DNA of 64,000 nt from Pagrus major. Its lineage: Eukaryota; Chordata; Actinopteri; Spariformes; Sparidae. The number at the start of each line of letters is the position of its first letter. Within the stretch, counting starts at the first letter, position 1. Made by a program: the position numbers and the translations under genes. Below are positions 52,449 to 64,000 of this stretch, piece by piece. The stretch is taken from the NCBI RefSeq assembly GCF_040436345.1, contig NC_133230.1, positions 8,949,297-9,013,296 on the forward strand. The letters run 5' to 3'. The notes under the pieces were generated by a model. The model was not told where the DNA came from. It did not search any database and was given only the letters and a program-made list of their open reading frames with translations.

Positions 52449-54387
52449 GTTTTAAAATATTCATGAAGCTCTTGAGTGTGTCAGTTTGATTTCTCTCTCG
52501 TTATCGACCGCACAGCGAAGACGTAAATAAAAATCCAAAGTGATGGTGGCGATGTTGTTGATGGTCCCATTTCAGAGAAGAACGCACACGAGGGGGCAGC
52601 GTTGTTCCAGAAGTGTGATGCACCAGATTACCTACACAGAGCAGAAGAGGGCGCTGGTGTATCAGCAGCCGAGAGCTGAGCTGTGTCTCGTGTCTATGAC
52701 AACATCATATTCAGGCTATTTGGTCAAAAACTCAACTCCTCTTGGTTCTCACACAGTGGATTAATGGATAAAAGGTGTGGCGTCAACACACTTTGTTACT
52801 GTACTTTTGATCACTAAAGACAAGTCTATTTGCATCCTCAGCTTTATGCATCTACAGTGGTTTACTCTGTATGGTGACGAGACAAGAATACGCTTAACCG
52901 ATAATGTAAAATGAAAAATACATATTAACTATATGTTATGATGGTAATAAAATACAAAATAAAAATATAAAAAAACAATCCAGATACCAAAAATCTTAGG
53001 GTTTATTTAGACCTGTCACCATATTTTGTACTCCCTGGTGTGTCTTTACATCCTTGATGAACAAAAAAACACAAAAAACTGTTTATAGTGCGGAAAAATA
53101 TCAAATTAAAACTGCCATGTCTGTGTGTATATGACTGTGACGGCGTAGGATGGTTGAGAGATAACTAGGATCTGACAGTAGAGATAAAACGATGGGGGGG
53201 TGGGGGGGACTGCCAACTCCCACCAGCACCAGGCCGAGCAGCAGGGCAATCTGGGAAAGGCAAACAAGAACAGCATGCGGCTCAGTGTGTCCAAACTGTG
53301 GGAGGAGGAGGAGGAGGAGGAGGACAAATTGTAGGGAAGGGAAGAGAGGAATCCTGAGTGTAGCAATACAACTTTATCTGAGTATCTTACAGCTGGGCAA
53401 AATTAGAGATCAGAGCTTAAAGTCTTAGAGGATTTCAATGGGAAACACTGAATCACACATTTGCACGACAGCTGCTTCGCATCCATCTCTCAGTGTTGTT
53501 TGAGTTTGAAAGATTGCTCTCAACCTTTACATTCAAAACCACACTTTCTGAGAAGTACCTCTAACTTCACCATAACTTATATTTGCGCTGGTATTGCAGA
53601 GCATCCATCACGTGGACGGAGACAGAGACCACAGCTTATTTATCACGGTCCTCGTACAATCAAGCTGTCTCCAGATCCCTCGAGGCTCAGACAGCGTGAA
53701 GGGAGAAACCCCTGCAGACGTGGCCAGGTGTGTGAGAACAGGAGTGTGTGTAGGAGTTACGCAGAGAGATAACGAATGTGGGGATTTTTCTTTCATGCCC
53801 TGACTCTCTTTTACATGTGCAGAAACATTCATAACCTCCGGTATTATACTCAACCTCTATATGATACTGCACATGCCCAGCCATCGCAGCTGAGCTCGAC
53901 AGGAGGTGTGATATGAGGAGCCTGAGGCAAAGATCCTGCTAAATCCTGGAGGTATCTGCCACAAAGGAGTCTATGAAATGCAAGAAAATATTAAACAAAT
54001 ACTCCAAGGTGACATCTTAGTTTTTTTGCTTTGTCCTGCTAACAGTCAAAGCACTGAAAGCCATTCCATTCTGCTGCTAGGTGTCTCTATCAGAACAATA
54101 CAAAAGTCCTTTTACCAAGTGTTTTGTGGGGTTAGCATAACCGCTGCTCAGCTGATTAGAGCCGGCCAGGAGGGTCAGGTGTAGAGCCAGACCTTCTGGA
54201 GGAATAAACAGCCGGAGTAACGTCTGATCAGAAGCTGTTAACGAACAGGAGGAGCGCTCTGAGATAACTTTTTAACATTTGGGATTAAAAAGTGGATTTA
54301 TCTTCACTCCTGTGTATCAACCTGACTGCAGCAGTGCAGTCCTCTGTTGTCGGGTGTGTTTGGATACAAAAACACCTGACACTACCA

Positions 54388-54614
54388 ATGGAAAATACAT
54401 AAAATGGCTCCCTACAGCTCTACAAGTCTGCAGAAGCCCCGAGATCACAAATTGATTTGAAAAGATGTTATCTACACCCTCGATGCGTGGCCAAGCTTTT
54501 GCTGTGAAGCTCCAGAAATGTCTTGTGGACTATGAAACTTCACCTGACCTTCCATCGGCATGAGGGCGAATGGATAATGACAGAATTTTCATTTTTTGTG
54601 AACTTATCCTTTAA
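54388..54614. repeat. TTAA-ended short element, family A, 5'-truncated
   Basis: It lacks the left end. The interior matches 'aaaatggctcc' and 'agaagccccgagatc' of the other copies. It ends GTGAACTTATCCTTTAA. Confidence 0.82.
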
Positions 54615-55138
54615 GTCTTTGTTATTAAGATATCAAGGTAAAGAATTTACAGCCACGCTAGCTGCTTTTTGAGGCCGTATTAAATGCTAACATGGTCATA
54701 ATGATTAATTTAGATCAAAACTGTTGTCTGTTAGATTTCTGCCGATCCACAGATCCTTTTTGTGCTGGTTCCAATTCAGAAATAACGTCATGAACGTTTC
54801 TTACAGACACGGGGAGTGTAAAGTTTTCACAGCAGCCTAAACCAATGTTGGTGTCCAAGATTTAATTGCTCTCTAATAGGGGGACTCTTGTTACTGAAGC
54901 TAATTGGAGGAGATGAGTGTTTGCCAGACTCTTACCCTTTGGCTTAAACAGAGGAAAAAAACCTGATTGATGTGTTTCATACATCCAGGCCCAGGCTCGG
55001 AGGCCTGCCCGCCTCATTATCTACCCCAGGGTAGAGGCTTCCTCCTGGGCTTGGAGTCGCTGATCAATCCCCTCTCTGTGTGTGCTTAGGGGGAGCTGGC
55101 TGCCAGACAAATGCTTATGGCAGGAGCTCCTCTTTTTT

Positions 55139-55139
<1 letters not shown>

Positions 55140-55192
<53 letters not shown>
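55140..55192. repeat. (CA)26 microsatellite
   Basis: Twenty-six uninterrupted CA units, the longest pure dinucleotide tract in the window. Confidence 0.96.
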
Positions 55193-55194
<2 letters not shown>

Positions 55195-55798
55195 GATCCT
55201 TATTAGCAATTACAACGCCAGAGGGCCTATTTATACACATCTGCTGAGACGGGGGTGCAGCAATGGAAACAGACACATCCAGCAGCACTAATCAACTGCA
55301 GCCCAGTCCTGGTAAATGAGAGCGAGGGAGGATGGAAGGAGGTACAGGGAGAGGGGATTGATGGTCGGCGGTGGAAGGGGAAAAATGAAGGAATCAAGGA
55401 GGGAAAGAGGAAAGGGGACAGCAGGAGGGAGTGTCTGGGCCAGGCATGCATATTCAATTAGAGAAATGAAGACCAGATTCTGCTTAGTAACCACCATGAC
55501 ACTCATCTTTCCAATGCCTGGCTGGTCATCTGCATAGGCTACGAATGAAACTCTGCTGGAGCCTCTGGATTGATATGTTCAGCCAGACTCCAACAGGTCG
55601 CTGGGGGATCTTCACAGGAGCCGAAGGCGCTCCCTGAGTTACCATTTCTCAAGACGAGGTCGAGCAGGACACGTTTCTGAATTTCACGCACTGGATTTGG
55701 ATGGATGGTGGAATATGTTAGAGTGGAGTAAAACACCAAGAGTTTTGTCTCAAATATTAACCTCTTTGTTAAATTAAAAATACTGGTACAGTGGATCT

Positions 55799-56190
55799 TT
55801 AAAGGAATAGTTCAAGATTCTCGAGACAAATTCTCATTCCCTTTTCGACAAGAGTTAGATGATACCATTCTTGTGTGTGTACAGTGAATACTAAGCTACC
55901 ATCAGCCGCTGGCAAGTTTAGCTTAGCATGAAGAGTGGAAATAGGGGAAAACTGTTATCCTGGCTCTGTCTGAACTGAAAAATGTTTCCCCTTGTTTCCA
56001 GTCTTTATGTTACGCTAAACTTAGCTTGAAATTAGCCTTACAGTGTATTTACTGCACATTTATGAGAGTGATTCCCTACTTTTATGGCTTGTGTCCCGTT
56101 AAAACTAAACTCTGTGTACTTCCAGGCATCCCGTCATATGTCTACGATTCGTAAGAGTGAATTATCTCATTGCGAAATTAAATTTAAGTA
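55799..56190. repeat. Common teleost interspersed element, copy 1
   Basis: It begins TTAAAGGAATAGTTCAAG and contains TTTAGCTTAGCATGAAGAG, then 'gaaataggggaaaa' and 'cctggctctgtc'. The same phrases appear diverged at 63320-63560. The right boundary is uncertain. It is a short non-autonomous element of unassigned class. Confidence 0.65.
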
Positions 56191-57324
56191 ATTTTTAAAG
56201 GTTTAAAAGATGAAATCTATCAAGTATAGGAATTATTGGAGAAAAGTCTCTGTTTTTGGTTCTCTCCTATCACACTCATCATCTTGTGACTGCCTACGTT
56301 TATACTGAGACCCCTTTAGACCCCCAGATTAGGAACCAATGATTTAAGAAGCATTAAAGAGGGATCACCTGTCTTTTGTGTAGTTTTTTCCAATGAATTA
56401 AACAATAAGAAAGTCTCAGTTTCAGCCGTCTTTGCGGTAGTAAGCATGGAAGTAGTCGTGTATCTTGATTAAACACCTCAACAACCTTGTAGAAAAGCCT
56501 TAATACTAATGGAAAACAGTGAAGGAAACGACATTGACATATGTGAAATGATTTTTGAGTCATTTTAAAGATGGTCTTTTAAGAGAGTTTGAAAAGTAAA
56601 TGGATGATTTCCTGTTCACAAGTTTCTGTCACGCTCTGAAATCACATTAACAGGTTCTGGTAGTGGAAACTCACCCACGTGTCCCAGGCGGGTGAACGTA
56701 TGGATTATTTTCACAAATAAACTTTCAGATTTTAAGTGGTCTACTTTAAAGAGATCAATCTTTGTATGAGAGACAGATGTTGGCAGAGACATGTGTGCGC
56801 TCATTGGTCCATATTAAAAAATACTGGCAGGCCTGATTTTATGACTTTGGTTTGGTCTCACACATCTGATAGAGTTTAAAGTCTTCACAGTTATGCTCAA
56901 GGATATGAAGCATTCTCTCTTTTCTCCAGGACTGTTGTGTACTTTAATTTACTGTCTGTTAGTCATAAAAGCAGGAAGTCCAGCCATGCTGTGGTAATCT
57001 TCCTGAGAGAGGTCTTACAGGGCTTATACATCCTCTTCAAAAGGAGAAGAATACGCACAATTATTTATAACTAACAATAAAAACAAACTTAGGTAAATGA
57101 CTCGTTCTTCTTATTTTTTCATCCTCTTGTTTTAATATATATTAACTCTGACATGCAGATTTGAACCTGTATTTTTTCTGCTTTTAGTAACCCTGGTTTA
57201 TTTGAGTGTGCATGGCTGTCTACCATATTATCTTTTCTTATTTTACCACTAGGAGTCACCAAAGTCTGAAAAGTTTCAAATTCTATAATGAGCTTTTAAA
57301 AAGAAGGTCAAATTGTTCAGTTAG

Positions 57325-57383
57325 GTTCAGTTCAGTTCAGTTCAGTTCAGTTCAGTTCAGTTCACTGAACTGAACTGAACTGA
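57325..57383. repeat. (GTTCA)n pentanucleotide array ending in an inverted copy
   Basis: About eight GTTCA units run to 57364. A single C (57365) is followed by 18 bases that are the exact reverse complement of the preceding 18. The block is therefore both a microsatellite and a perfect hairpin. 'tgatactttattgtaaattt' follows, similar to retroposon tails. Confidence 0.92.
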
Positions 57384-59409
57384 TACTTTATTGTAAATTT
57401 GGATAAATTATGTTAGTTTTAAGCCTGTTATACTTCTTGAAATGCAGCAAAATGTACTTAAAGTACTCATTATGCACAGTAAAGTATATTATATAATTTG
57501 ATGGAAATTACTTATAGATTAATGTACAAATCTCCTCAGTGTTGCAGCTGGTAAATAGCCATCCAATAACATTCCAATAACCATCATTAATTAAACTTTA
57601 ATTAACAGTTATTTCACTGTTCCCAAACAATGACATGCTTAAAAACCATTTATCAAGCAGTTTATATACACCTGTCTTAATTTTTATAATGGCCGTGCAA
57701 ATAATGTTTATATATAAACTACACAGTATTTATCAATCATTTACAGAGTATTGCAAACATCAGTTGCAACTTAACAGTCAACAATTGCTTAATAAATGAT
57801 TTATAAAGCTTTTTATTGTTTGTGAACATTGAAATTAAATATAAATTTACCATTTATTAACCTCATTTACCTTAAAATTGTACATGAGTACACTCCTTAA
57901 TCTCTTTACATCGAGTGCCACGGCTAAAATAAGTCTTTAATACACTGTGTCTTCTTTCTCGTTTGTAGATGTGCTTTTTTTTTTTTACGCTGCCTCTCAC
58001 GTCGACCCCCTTACTGTCCACCAGACTGTTTCAATTAATCTATTTCTTAAGCTGACTTGAGGAAGCACAGCACGTTCTGCATGTATGCATGAATTATAAT
58101 AGATGTGAGGCACTTCCAGCCCTTAATTAGCTCAGGAGTCTAATTTTACAGCTTCATGACTGAGAGTCTGCTGACACAGCAGGTCTTCACTTCCCGCTCA
58201 GAAAAAAATAACCGGCAACACTTCACTTTAAGTGCAGTGTAAGTCAACGTAAGTGCTTTATGAATGTCCCTGCATGATGCCTTCGTTATAATCATGTCAG
58301 GAAATTATCCTCAGTTTAATACATTAGGCCTCAACATGGAGCCAGAAGCAAATTCAGCACATGTGCTTCTTTAAAACATTAGATTGTGAATTTGGCTAAT
58401 GCTGTAGGGTTTCACACAAACATCCGGATCGCGTCACGAAACGTTGGTATTCACTGTGCGGAAAGTTGAGTGAGATGGAGGTATTTGCATTCTCAAAAAG
58501 AAGGTGATTATTATCGAGGAGGAATGTAAACACACACCACCAGACCATTTAAAAACAGGGACACACTACGCTCCTCTACCTTTGATGCTGAGATGATTCA
58601 GACAGGGAGCATGATCCTCCTCAGGATATTGGTATTTTATTCAAATATTTTGTCCTTTGTATTTTAATCGAATTGAATGGAACTTTCAATTCTTAAACAG
58701 CCACAAAATAACAAATAAATGTCCAAAAAATCATAGTAATGACTGAAAAGGTGCAGGCTGAAGCAATAGCTTATGATGCCAACCCCTCTCACAACACGAC
58801 ATTTAATAAAATGTACGAACAAGCCACATTTGTACTTCATTACTCAACATCCTCTGCATGTTTTCATCCGTTGCCTCAGTGTCTGTGGAGGTTTTTTCCT
58901 GTGACACTGAGCGTCTTTGTTGCAGAGAGAAGGGTGACAGCCAGACGGACGGGCACGCTGGCTGTCTGTTGGGTCTTGTTTGTGTCTGTTGCCACAGCAA
59001 CTGTCAGGCAGCGATGGTCGAGGCATGGTGGAGGTGGTGGCTCCTGCGTGATTCATGGACAGTGAGGGTGGCCGTGCACAGCAAATGTTTGGCAACGGAG
59101 CCCAAAAGAACCAAAGAGGAAGCATCTGGTGGATCTGCAAAGACTCAGGCGGGCCCTCAGCCACTCCAAGCCACCCACAATGCACCAACATGAGCAGGAC
59201 TGATGTTTTAGCGGCATTTCCACTGCAGGAACCTTTGGAGGAACTCAATATATTTCCACTGCAGGGACCAGGACCTAAATTAAGTTCTGGCAATATTAGT
59301 TTACTTCTGAAAAAGTCCCTGCTCAGAAGGGTACTTTCCAAAAATACAGGATCTTTTGGGTGCGGCTTGTTGTTTATAATGCCGGGGCCTGTATATTTTG
59401 ATGTGCAGT

Positions 59410-59480
59410 GCCCTTAACCCCCCTAACCTCAAACCTGACCCAAACCCCCTAACCCTAACCCTAACCCCAAACCCAAATTC
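59410..59480. repeat. Interstitial telomere-like tract
   Basis: Three exact CCCTAA units at 59447-59464 are flanked by degenerate relatives (ccctaacc, cccaaa) over about 70 bp. Confidence 0.8.
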
Positions 59481-59907
59481 CCCACCACACACTTAAGATA
59501 GGCATTAATTTTGATTTCAATCTCAAATTCAAGGCCATCGTGTACGTTAACAAGACGTTAGACGATTATGTAACAGGACTAAGAGCCTCAGGGAACCGCC
59601 CATGTACTGATGATGTTTTGCCAATTAGTGTCAGGCTTACTCTGCTGATCTTTTGGTCAAAATCGTTCGATTTTTATTGTCCTCTGAGTTGAAACTGAGC
59701 TGTTTTCGATAACCAATACATATCTCCAACTAAAGGGTGTGAAAATAAAAACAAAGAGTGACACAAATTTAAAAAGTGTATAATCAGAAAGTCCACCTCA
59801 ATAACAGGAATGAATCACCTTTAGACAACAGAGATCAAAAACAGAGGATAAAAACACACGCATACAAAATGTTTCCACTGATTCAGAATGCAGTTTGTTT
59901 GCTGGTT

Positions 59908-59913
59908 TTTATT
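59908..59913 (-). terminator. CRIP1: Candidate poly(A) signal of CRIP1
   Basis: TTTATT on the plus strand reads AATAAA on the minus strand, 258 bases beyond the CRIP1 stop. A further candidate is at 59673-59678. Confidence 0.4.
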
Positions 59914-60170
59914 GGGACTTGTGAGCCTGCTGAGCTTCTTCGATCTTGTTTCCAGGCAACATTTTTACTGCTGGGCCTGAGCCTGAAGACGAAGCAGAGA
60001 AAACAAACATCAGGCAGTGCTAAGTGAAAGGATGGATTTGCTTAGAGTCGAGGTCGTTGCTAGTCTTAACAAAGAGCATGGAAATATATGAGATGAGCAA
60101 ATGTATGCAAATGATTTGGGGGATGAGTGATGAACGCGTGCTCCTTACCTGTCAAGTTACTCTTTGTTTT

Positions 60171-61835
60171 CTAATTATATTTGTGGCTCTCGGCTCCACC
60201 ACGTCCAAATCCTGTGAGGAAAGAGACAGAAAGCGTTGATGAAAATTGTGAAAAGATTTCATGGTTTCAACATGGAAGGCTTTTACTTTGGAAATCTGAG
60301 AGAGAATATTCACCACTTCCTTCACTCGAGATAAGAGTTAAACAAAATGATGCAACGTCTGGTTTATTGAGTGTGTGACCCTGTCAGGTAAAAGTGTGTG
60401 CTTTGATAGGACCTTTTACTGCCTCAACACAATCAGATACAAGCATCGTTTTTACAAAGGGCGTTCCTAGCCAAGAGTCTTATAAACAAAGGTGAGTGAA
60501 CCTTTGCTCACATGACTGCCAGGGGCCAATCCTTGTCTTCATTTTAGACAAGTTTAGACATTAAGATAGAGGTGTAAGACTGTCAAGCTGAGCTTGTTCA
60601 TTGTGTAAAAGGGGTTATTCGAGGAGAACATGCTTACCTCCTGGTCCAAACATTGCAGCGTAGCAGGGCTTGTGACAGTATGGCTTGCCTTCATGCTGTA
60701 AGAGGCAGAGTTGTATTAGCATGGGTGTATTGAAAATATCAAAACATTTAGAAACACGTAAAGGCGCTTGCTAAAATACATACAAATGAGTGTAGTCTTT
60801 TGGAGGCAGTACATCAACCACACATTAACGTTTTGTGTTGACGTTGAGCGATACCGTAGGAGTTGCTGCCAAATGCAGTGATGTTATAGATATGCCTCCT
60901 GCACACAGAGCGCAGTAAACTCACTGTCCGTGCGACCAGGGGATGAACCGTACTTAACCCTGATAATGCTTCATTATTAACAACAAATCCGTGCTGAAGC
61001 CTGGTCACCGTTTCCGGCCCTCAGCGTGCTGTGTGCATATCTTAATCATCGTGACATGAAACTTTCCGCTGAGACAAGACCAATCACTGACACACAGATT
61101 TCAACAATCAAAGCTGCAAACCTGGTATTGGTGAATAAACTAACTGGGCCACTGTCAAGGACGATCAGCTCCGATCAGTTCTGAAGCCTATTTAGTCATG
61201 TTGATGATGACGGATTAATGCTCAGGAGATGTGATGAAATCGTAGAAATAAACCACTAAACTTCTTTATCGGACTACATCAGTATGTTTCACCTGCAGCC
61301 TCAGACTTGCAGTTTAATGCCTTCCTCGTCATCTGTGATGTGAAAGCATCAGATTTTCCCACAGTCAGGGAAATTAGAAGTGTGTGTCCTGCTCAGAGTT
61401 CAGTTATAAAGTCCGATCGCACCACGCAGCCTCTCAAATATGATTTAAAACAACAAGCTAGCTCTCCCATCATGTAAAAGTGTACTTGACTGTTAGTTTG
61501 TGGGTTGCAGTAGCCAGCAGAGCGCTGTCACCGTAGGAGGTGCTATAAAACAGAATGTTTTTTGTTTTTTTTATAACGTAAGTTGCTTAGAAGTGTTAAA
61601 AAAGTTAAGACTCAGTACTGTAAAATCAATAAGCTTTCAGATTTGATTAAGTGCAATCAAAACCAAAATCCTTTGCACATGATTAAAGATTAGAGGATAT
61701 TATTGTCTGTATTGTTGGCTATGTATTTAAGGTGTCTCACCTCTGCATGTGACCCTGATGACAGCGTCTTTTTGCACTTCTCACACTTCAGACAGGGCCT
61801 GTGCCAGTCCTTTCCCAGTGACGTCACCTTCTCAG
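60171..61835 (-). CDS. CRIP1: Cysteine-rich protein 1 (LIM domain), last three coding exons; first exon not found
   Basis: CRIP1 is a small (about 77 aa) single-LIM protein that binds two zinc ions. It is abundant in intestine and immune cells (family knowledge). The exons, in transcript order, are 61835-61741, 60695-60638 and 60211-60171. The junctions keep frame. The protein reads (A)[31 protein letters not shown], then [20 protein letters not shown], then [12 protein letters not shown] and TAG. LIM zinc ligands visible here are the His of DWHRPC, CLKC, CEKC, and C/C of YCHKPC. The short end [12 protein letters not shown] places it with CRIP1 rather than two-LIM CRIP2 or CRIP3. FGPGG replaces the FGPKG usual in relatives. 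The initial exon (MPKCPKC...VYF in relatives) should end in phase 1 upstream of 61835. I could not find it before 64000, so it probably lies outside the window. CRIP1 is at 14q32.33 in human. Confidence 0.92.
60212..61740 (-). other. CRIP1: CRIP1 introns 2 and 3
   Basis: Apart from the exon at 60638-60695 this interval is intronic. The intron boundaries are gtgag (61740) to ttacag (60696) and gtaagc (60637) to ctcacag (60212). No repeat or further exon was seen. Confidence 0.75.
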
Positions 61836-64000
61836 CTGCAAAACACACCAAAAGACAGAATTATTAACCACAGTGTTGAACTTCCACCACAATGAGAGCT
61901 ACTGTGGGAGTAACACAGGATATCACATGGGTCAGGTCTGCGGTCCAGTTTAATTACAGTCAGACCAAAGCATGAGCTCATAGTCCTGTGAATTTTTGGA
62001 GGGATATCAGTTTTAGACCAACAGCATCACGTCTTTGCACATAACTTTGAGAACATTGTTTGGGTGTGGTGCTTGAGGGAAAATGAGGACAGATTCTCCC
62101 TGAGGAATCTGTCCTCCTCCTGCCTCATAAACTCTGATAAAGACCGTCTTTATCTGCAGGGCTGATCTGCACAAACACCCATCAGGAGGACCGTAAAAGT
62201 GGGGAGGAACTGAACCCAGCAGACTTGAGTTTCAGAACATTAATGGAGGAGATGGACAAGAGTTTGGACGACTTTTGAGATCACAAGATCCTCGCTCCAA
62301 TAATGTGTACGGTCAGGGAGGGCAAGCACAGTCAAGAACTGAGTCTGTTTCTACCTCATGTTTGCTGTTAACTGAGGAGCACAAAACTTACAATAATGAA
62401 TCTCTGCCAGATTTTCTAGACACATAAAAGGAAGTCGTTAGCTATTCTGGTATCAGGTTAAGCCTCTGGCATCTGAACATTCCCACAATATTAGCATTTG
62501 ACATAGTTCCTGCTAAAAATAACCTGATGTGGCATGAGATTATGCAACAGGCAGCGGAAATGGAGAATGAGCTAGACCTCTCAGGCCAGCGGCATGAAAA
62601 CAGTCCAGCCAAATGTGTGGGGGCTTGGAATGAAGTCTGACCCGAAATAATTACTGTACTTAACTTCAAATGTGCTCTTGCCTGTCCAACCAGTAACGGA
62701 GGGGAGTCTCTGAGTCCAACCTGATCAGCTGCGATGGCGCCCATGAACGTTGATTTACCCTTCATTGTATACAGATCTGATAAGGCATACTTTTGTGCAC
62801 AGGCTATTTATTTTACCTGATGATATGACAAGAAATGGGGTGTGACAGACTGCAGAATAATGCGATCTGCTCTCTGCATCAACTCACGCAGACTGGAGCA
62901 TTGTGGACTCTGTCCAAAGTACGCAAACAGACACAAATCTGAATGGAAAAACACACCATGAGGGAGGCTGTTCAAGTATTCACTTCATTCCATCCCAAAA
63001 AAGATTCATGGGGAGGTTGTATAACACTTTGTCAAGCTTAAAAAAAGGGCCAAGAATGCAGTCTGAAGGATTTAGAAATGGGCGAATGACCTTAAACACA
63101 GTAATACCCTTTAACGGCATGAAGATTGGGGATTGCCCATTGTTTCCGAAACCCCAAGACCGAAAGCCCACTTGTACGATCGCCTGTTATCCCAAAAAAC
63201 AAACGCCCGCTGCTCCGAAGGCTAGTTGTTCCGAAGATATGTACCCCCCTGGAGTTTTTGACCTTAGTATATATCCAAGTAAGTATTACAAGAATAGTTA
63301 TGGGAATACATTGTCTTTCTGGCCAAGAGTTAGATGAAAAGATTGATTTCCCTCTCTGTCCAATAAATATAAGGCTACAGCTAGCAGCGTTAGCTCAGCT
63401 TAACAAAAAGACTGGAAACAAGGGGAAACAGCTAGCTTGGCTCCCTCAAGGCGGTCAAGATCTCCTTTCCAACTCACTAACATTAAACTTGGCGGAAAGC
63501 TGTCGCTTCTAAAGGTAACAAAATGTGCCTACAAGGACCTCTAAACCTCACTAATTAACATGTTATGTCTAATTTCCTACAACACCTCAGCTTCTTTGCT
63601 TCCAAGGCTTATTTGAATCAGTTTCAAGCAAAAGCAGCGTATTAAAATGTTTTGTCTTCGGATCTTTTCTGCAGCCGAAACTGGACCAAGTTCAGTTAGG
63701 CAGCAGTAGCCTGATCGTTTCCATCTGAGAGCTTCGAAACATTAAGACAGATGAGCAGCAAAAGAAAGGGGGGGATGGGGGTGTGGAGCAGTGAGGTGTG
63801 ATGTTGGCGAGACATGGAGCGAGTTTATGATGGAGCGAGAAGGGTTTGGAGGGAAATTAGTGCAGACGGTTTAGGGCAGAGCCTCTTCCCATATTTGACC
63901 TCAGATATATTTTAGAAAAGACCTTTTTCTGTCTTCTAGCACGGAAAATGAAAAGATTGGTTGGCTTGTTCTGACCGAAACAAATTGGTTTGCTTGTTTT
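61836..64000 (-). other. CRIP1: CRIP1 intron 1 (partial) or upstream sequence
   Basis: The acceptor ttttgcag ends at 61836. No first exon encoding the CPKC motif was found on the minus strand up to the window edge. A diverged interspersed element occupies about 63320-63560. Confidence 0.5.
63320..63560. repeat. Common teleost interspersed element, copy 2 (diverged)
   Basis: It shares GTTAGCTCAGCTTAACAAAA, then 'gactggaaacaaggggaaac' and 'agctagcttggctcc' with the family at 55799. It continues with 'cctctaa-cctcactaattaac' and 'atgttatgtctaattt'. Confidence 0.7.

Larger units (their letters stand above)
48988..52470 (+). other. MIDEAS: MIDEAS 3' UTR
   Basis: About 3.5 kb from the stop to the candidate signal at 52443-52448. 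It contains TG-rich tracts (about 49200-49242 and 51897-51960), a poly-T block (about 49423-49449), a (GGAT/GGAC)n tract (49593-49634), a 22-C run (50257-50278) and a five-copy degenerate tandem repeat (about 50470-51310). A second, diverged duplication links about 50325-50385 with about 51645-51705 (shared tgatag-aggcactgat-tt). An earlier AATAAA at about 50693 could give a shorter form. Confidence 0.6.
52471..59880. other. Gene-free interval between MIDEAS and CRIP1
   Basis: This 7.4-kb interval has no supported exon. It contains a truncated family A element (54388-54614), a (CA)26 tract (55140-55192), a retroposon-like element (55799-56190), a pentanucleotide inverted repeat (57325-57383) and a telomere-like tract (59410-59480). 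The rest includes non-repetitive stretches, for example 54950-55135 and 55540-55700, that I cannot assign. Confidence 0.65.

Noticed and set aside
55020-55045. Resemblance of TACCCCAGGGTAG to the miR-140 3' arm
   Set aside because: The match breaks down after the shared CAGGGTAG, and no matching 5' arm or precursor hairpin of suitable size was seen.
58739-59417. Cluster of overlapping open frames of 100-165 codons on both strands
   Set aside because: There is no splice-consistent or conserved protein content. Part of the sequence ('ttccactgcaggaacc' repeated) resembles dispersed repeat sequence.
62905-62930. Possible CRIP1 first exon ending ..GCGTACTTTG on the minus strand
   Set aside because: It is followed by GACAG rather than a GT donor and is not preceded by the CPKC motif.

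Overview
This is nuclear DNA from a ray-finned (teleost) fish, most likely a spiny-rayed one. The evidence is small vertebrate-type exons with GT..AG introns, proteins that align closely to vertebrate families, and many short interspersed repeats of kinds common in teleost genomes. There is no bacterial, phage or plasmid content, no CRISPR array, and no rRNA or tRNA gene that I can see. Species cannot be named from the sequence alone.

Five genes are present. (1) TTBK2, minus strand, first two coding exons at 2175-434 plus an inferred untranslated first exon ending at 7315; the rest lies beyond the left edge. (2) TMEM62, plus strand, complete, 13 coding exons from 9652 to 15445 (644 aa), with a long 3' UTR to about 17.6 kb. 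(3) PTGR2, minus strand, complete, 8 coding exons from 20737 to 17971 (347 aa), convergent with TMEM62. (4) MIDEAS (ELMSAN1), plus strand, complete, 12 coding exons from 28585 to 48987 (1119 aa), with an untranslated first exon near 25.9 kb and a 3' UTR of about 3.5 kb. (5) CRIP1, minus strand, last three coding exons at 61835-60171; the first coding exon was not found and probably lies beyond 64000. Reading frames were checked across every inferred splice junction, and the total lengths agree with the mammalian orthologues.

The remaining sequence is introns, UTRs, CpG-rich promoters and repeats. At least four families of short non-autonomous elements are present. Three of them begin and end in TTAA-containing termini. 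There are also LINE-tail fragments, CA/TG microsatellites, a 160-bp-period tandem repeat inside the MIDEAS 3' UTR, two notable perfect inverted repeats, and a short interstitial telomere-like tract.

The genes do not form a pathway. TTBK2 is a ciliogenesis kinase, TMEM62 a membrane protein with a metallophosphoesterase fold, PTGR2 an NADPH-dependent prostaglandin reductase, MIDEAS the scaffold of the mitotic deacetylase complex, and CRIP1 a small LIM protein. The gene order is informative: TTBK2 and TMEM62 map to human 15q15 while PTGR2, MIDEAS and CRIP1 map to human 14q, so the window preserves an ancestral 14/15 linkage. I found no convincing previously undescribed system. The most worthwhile leads are the palindrome upstream of TTBK2, the glutamine-rich block and uORF of MIDEAS, the tandem repeat in its 3' UTR, and the TTAA-flanked repeat families.
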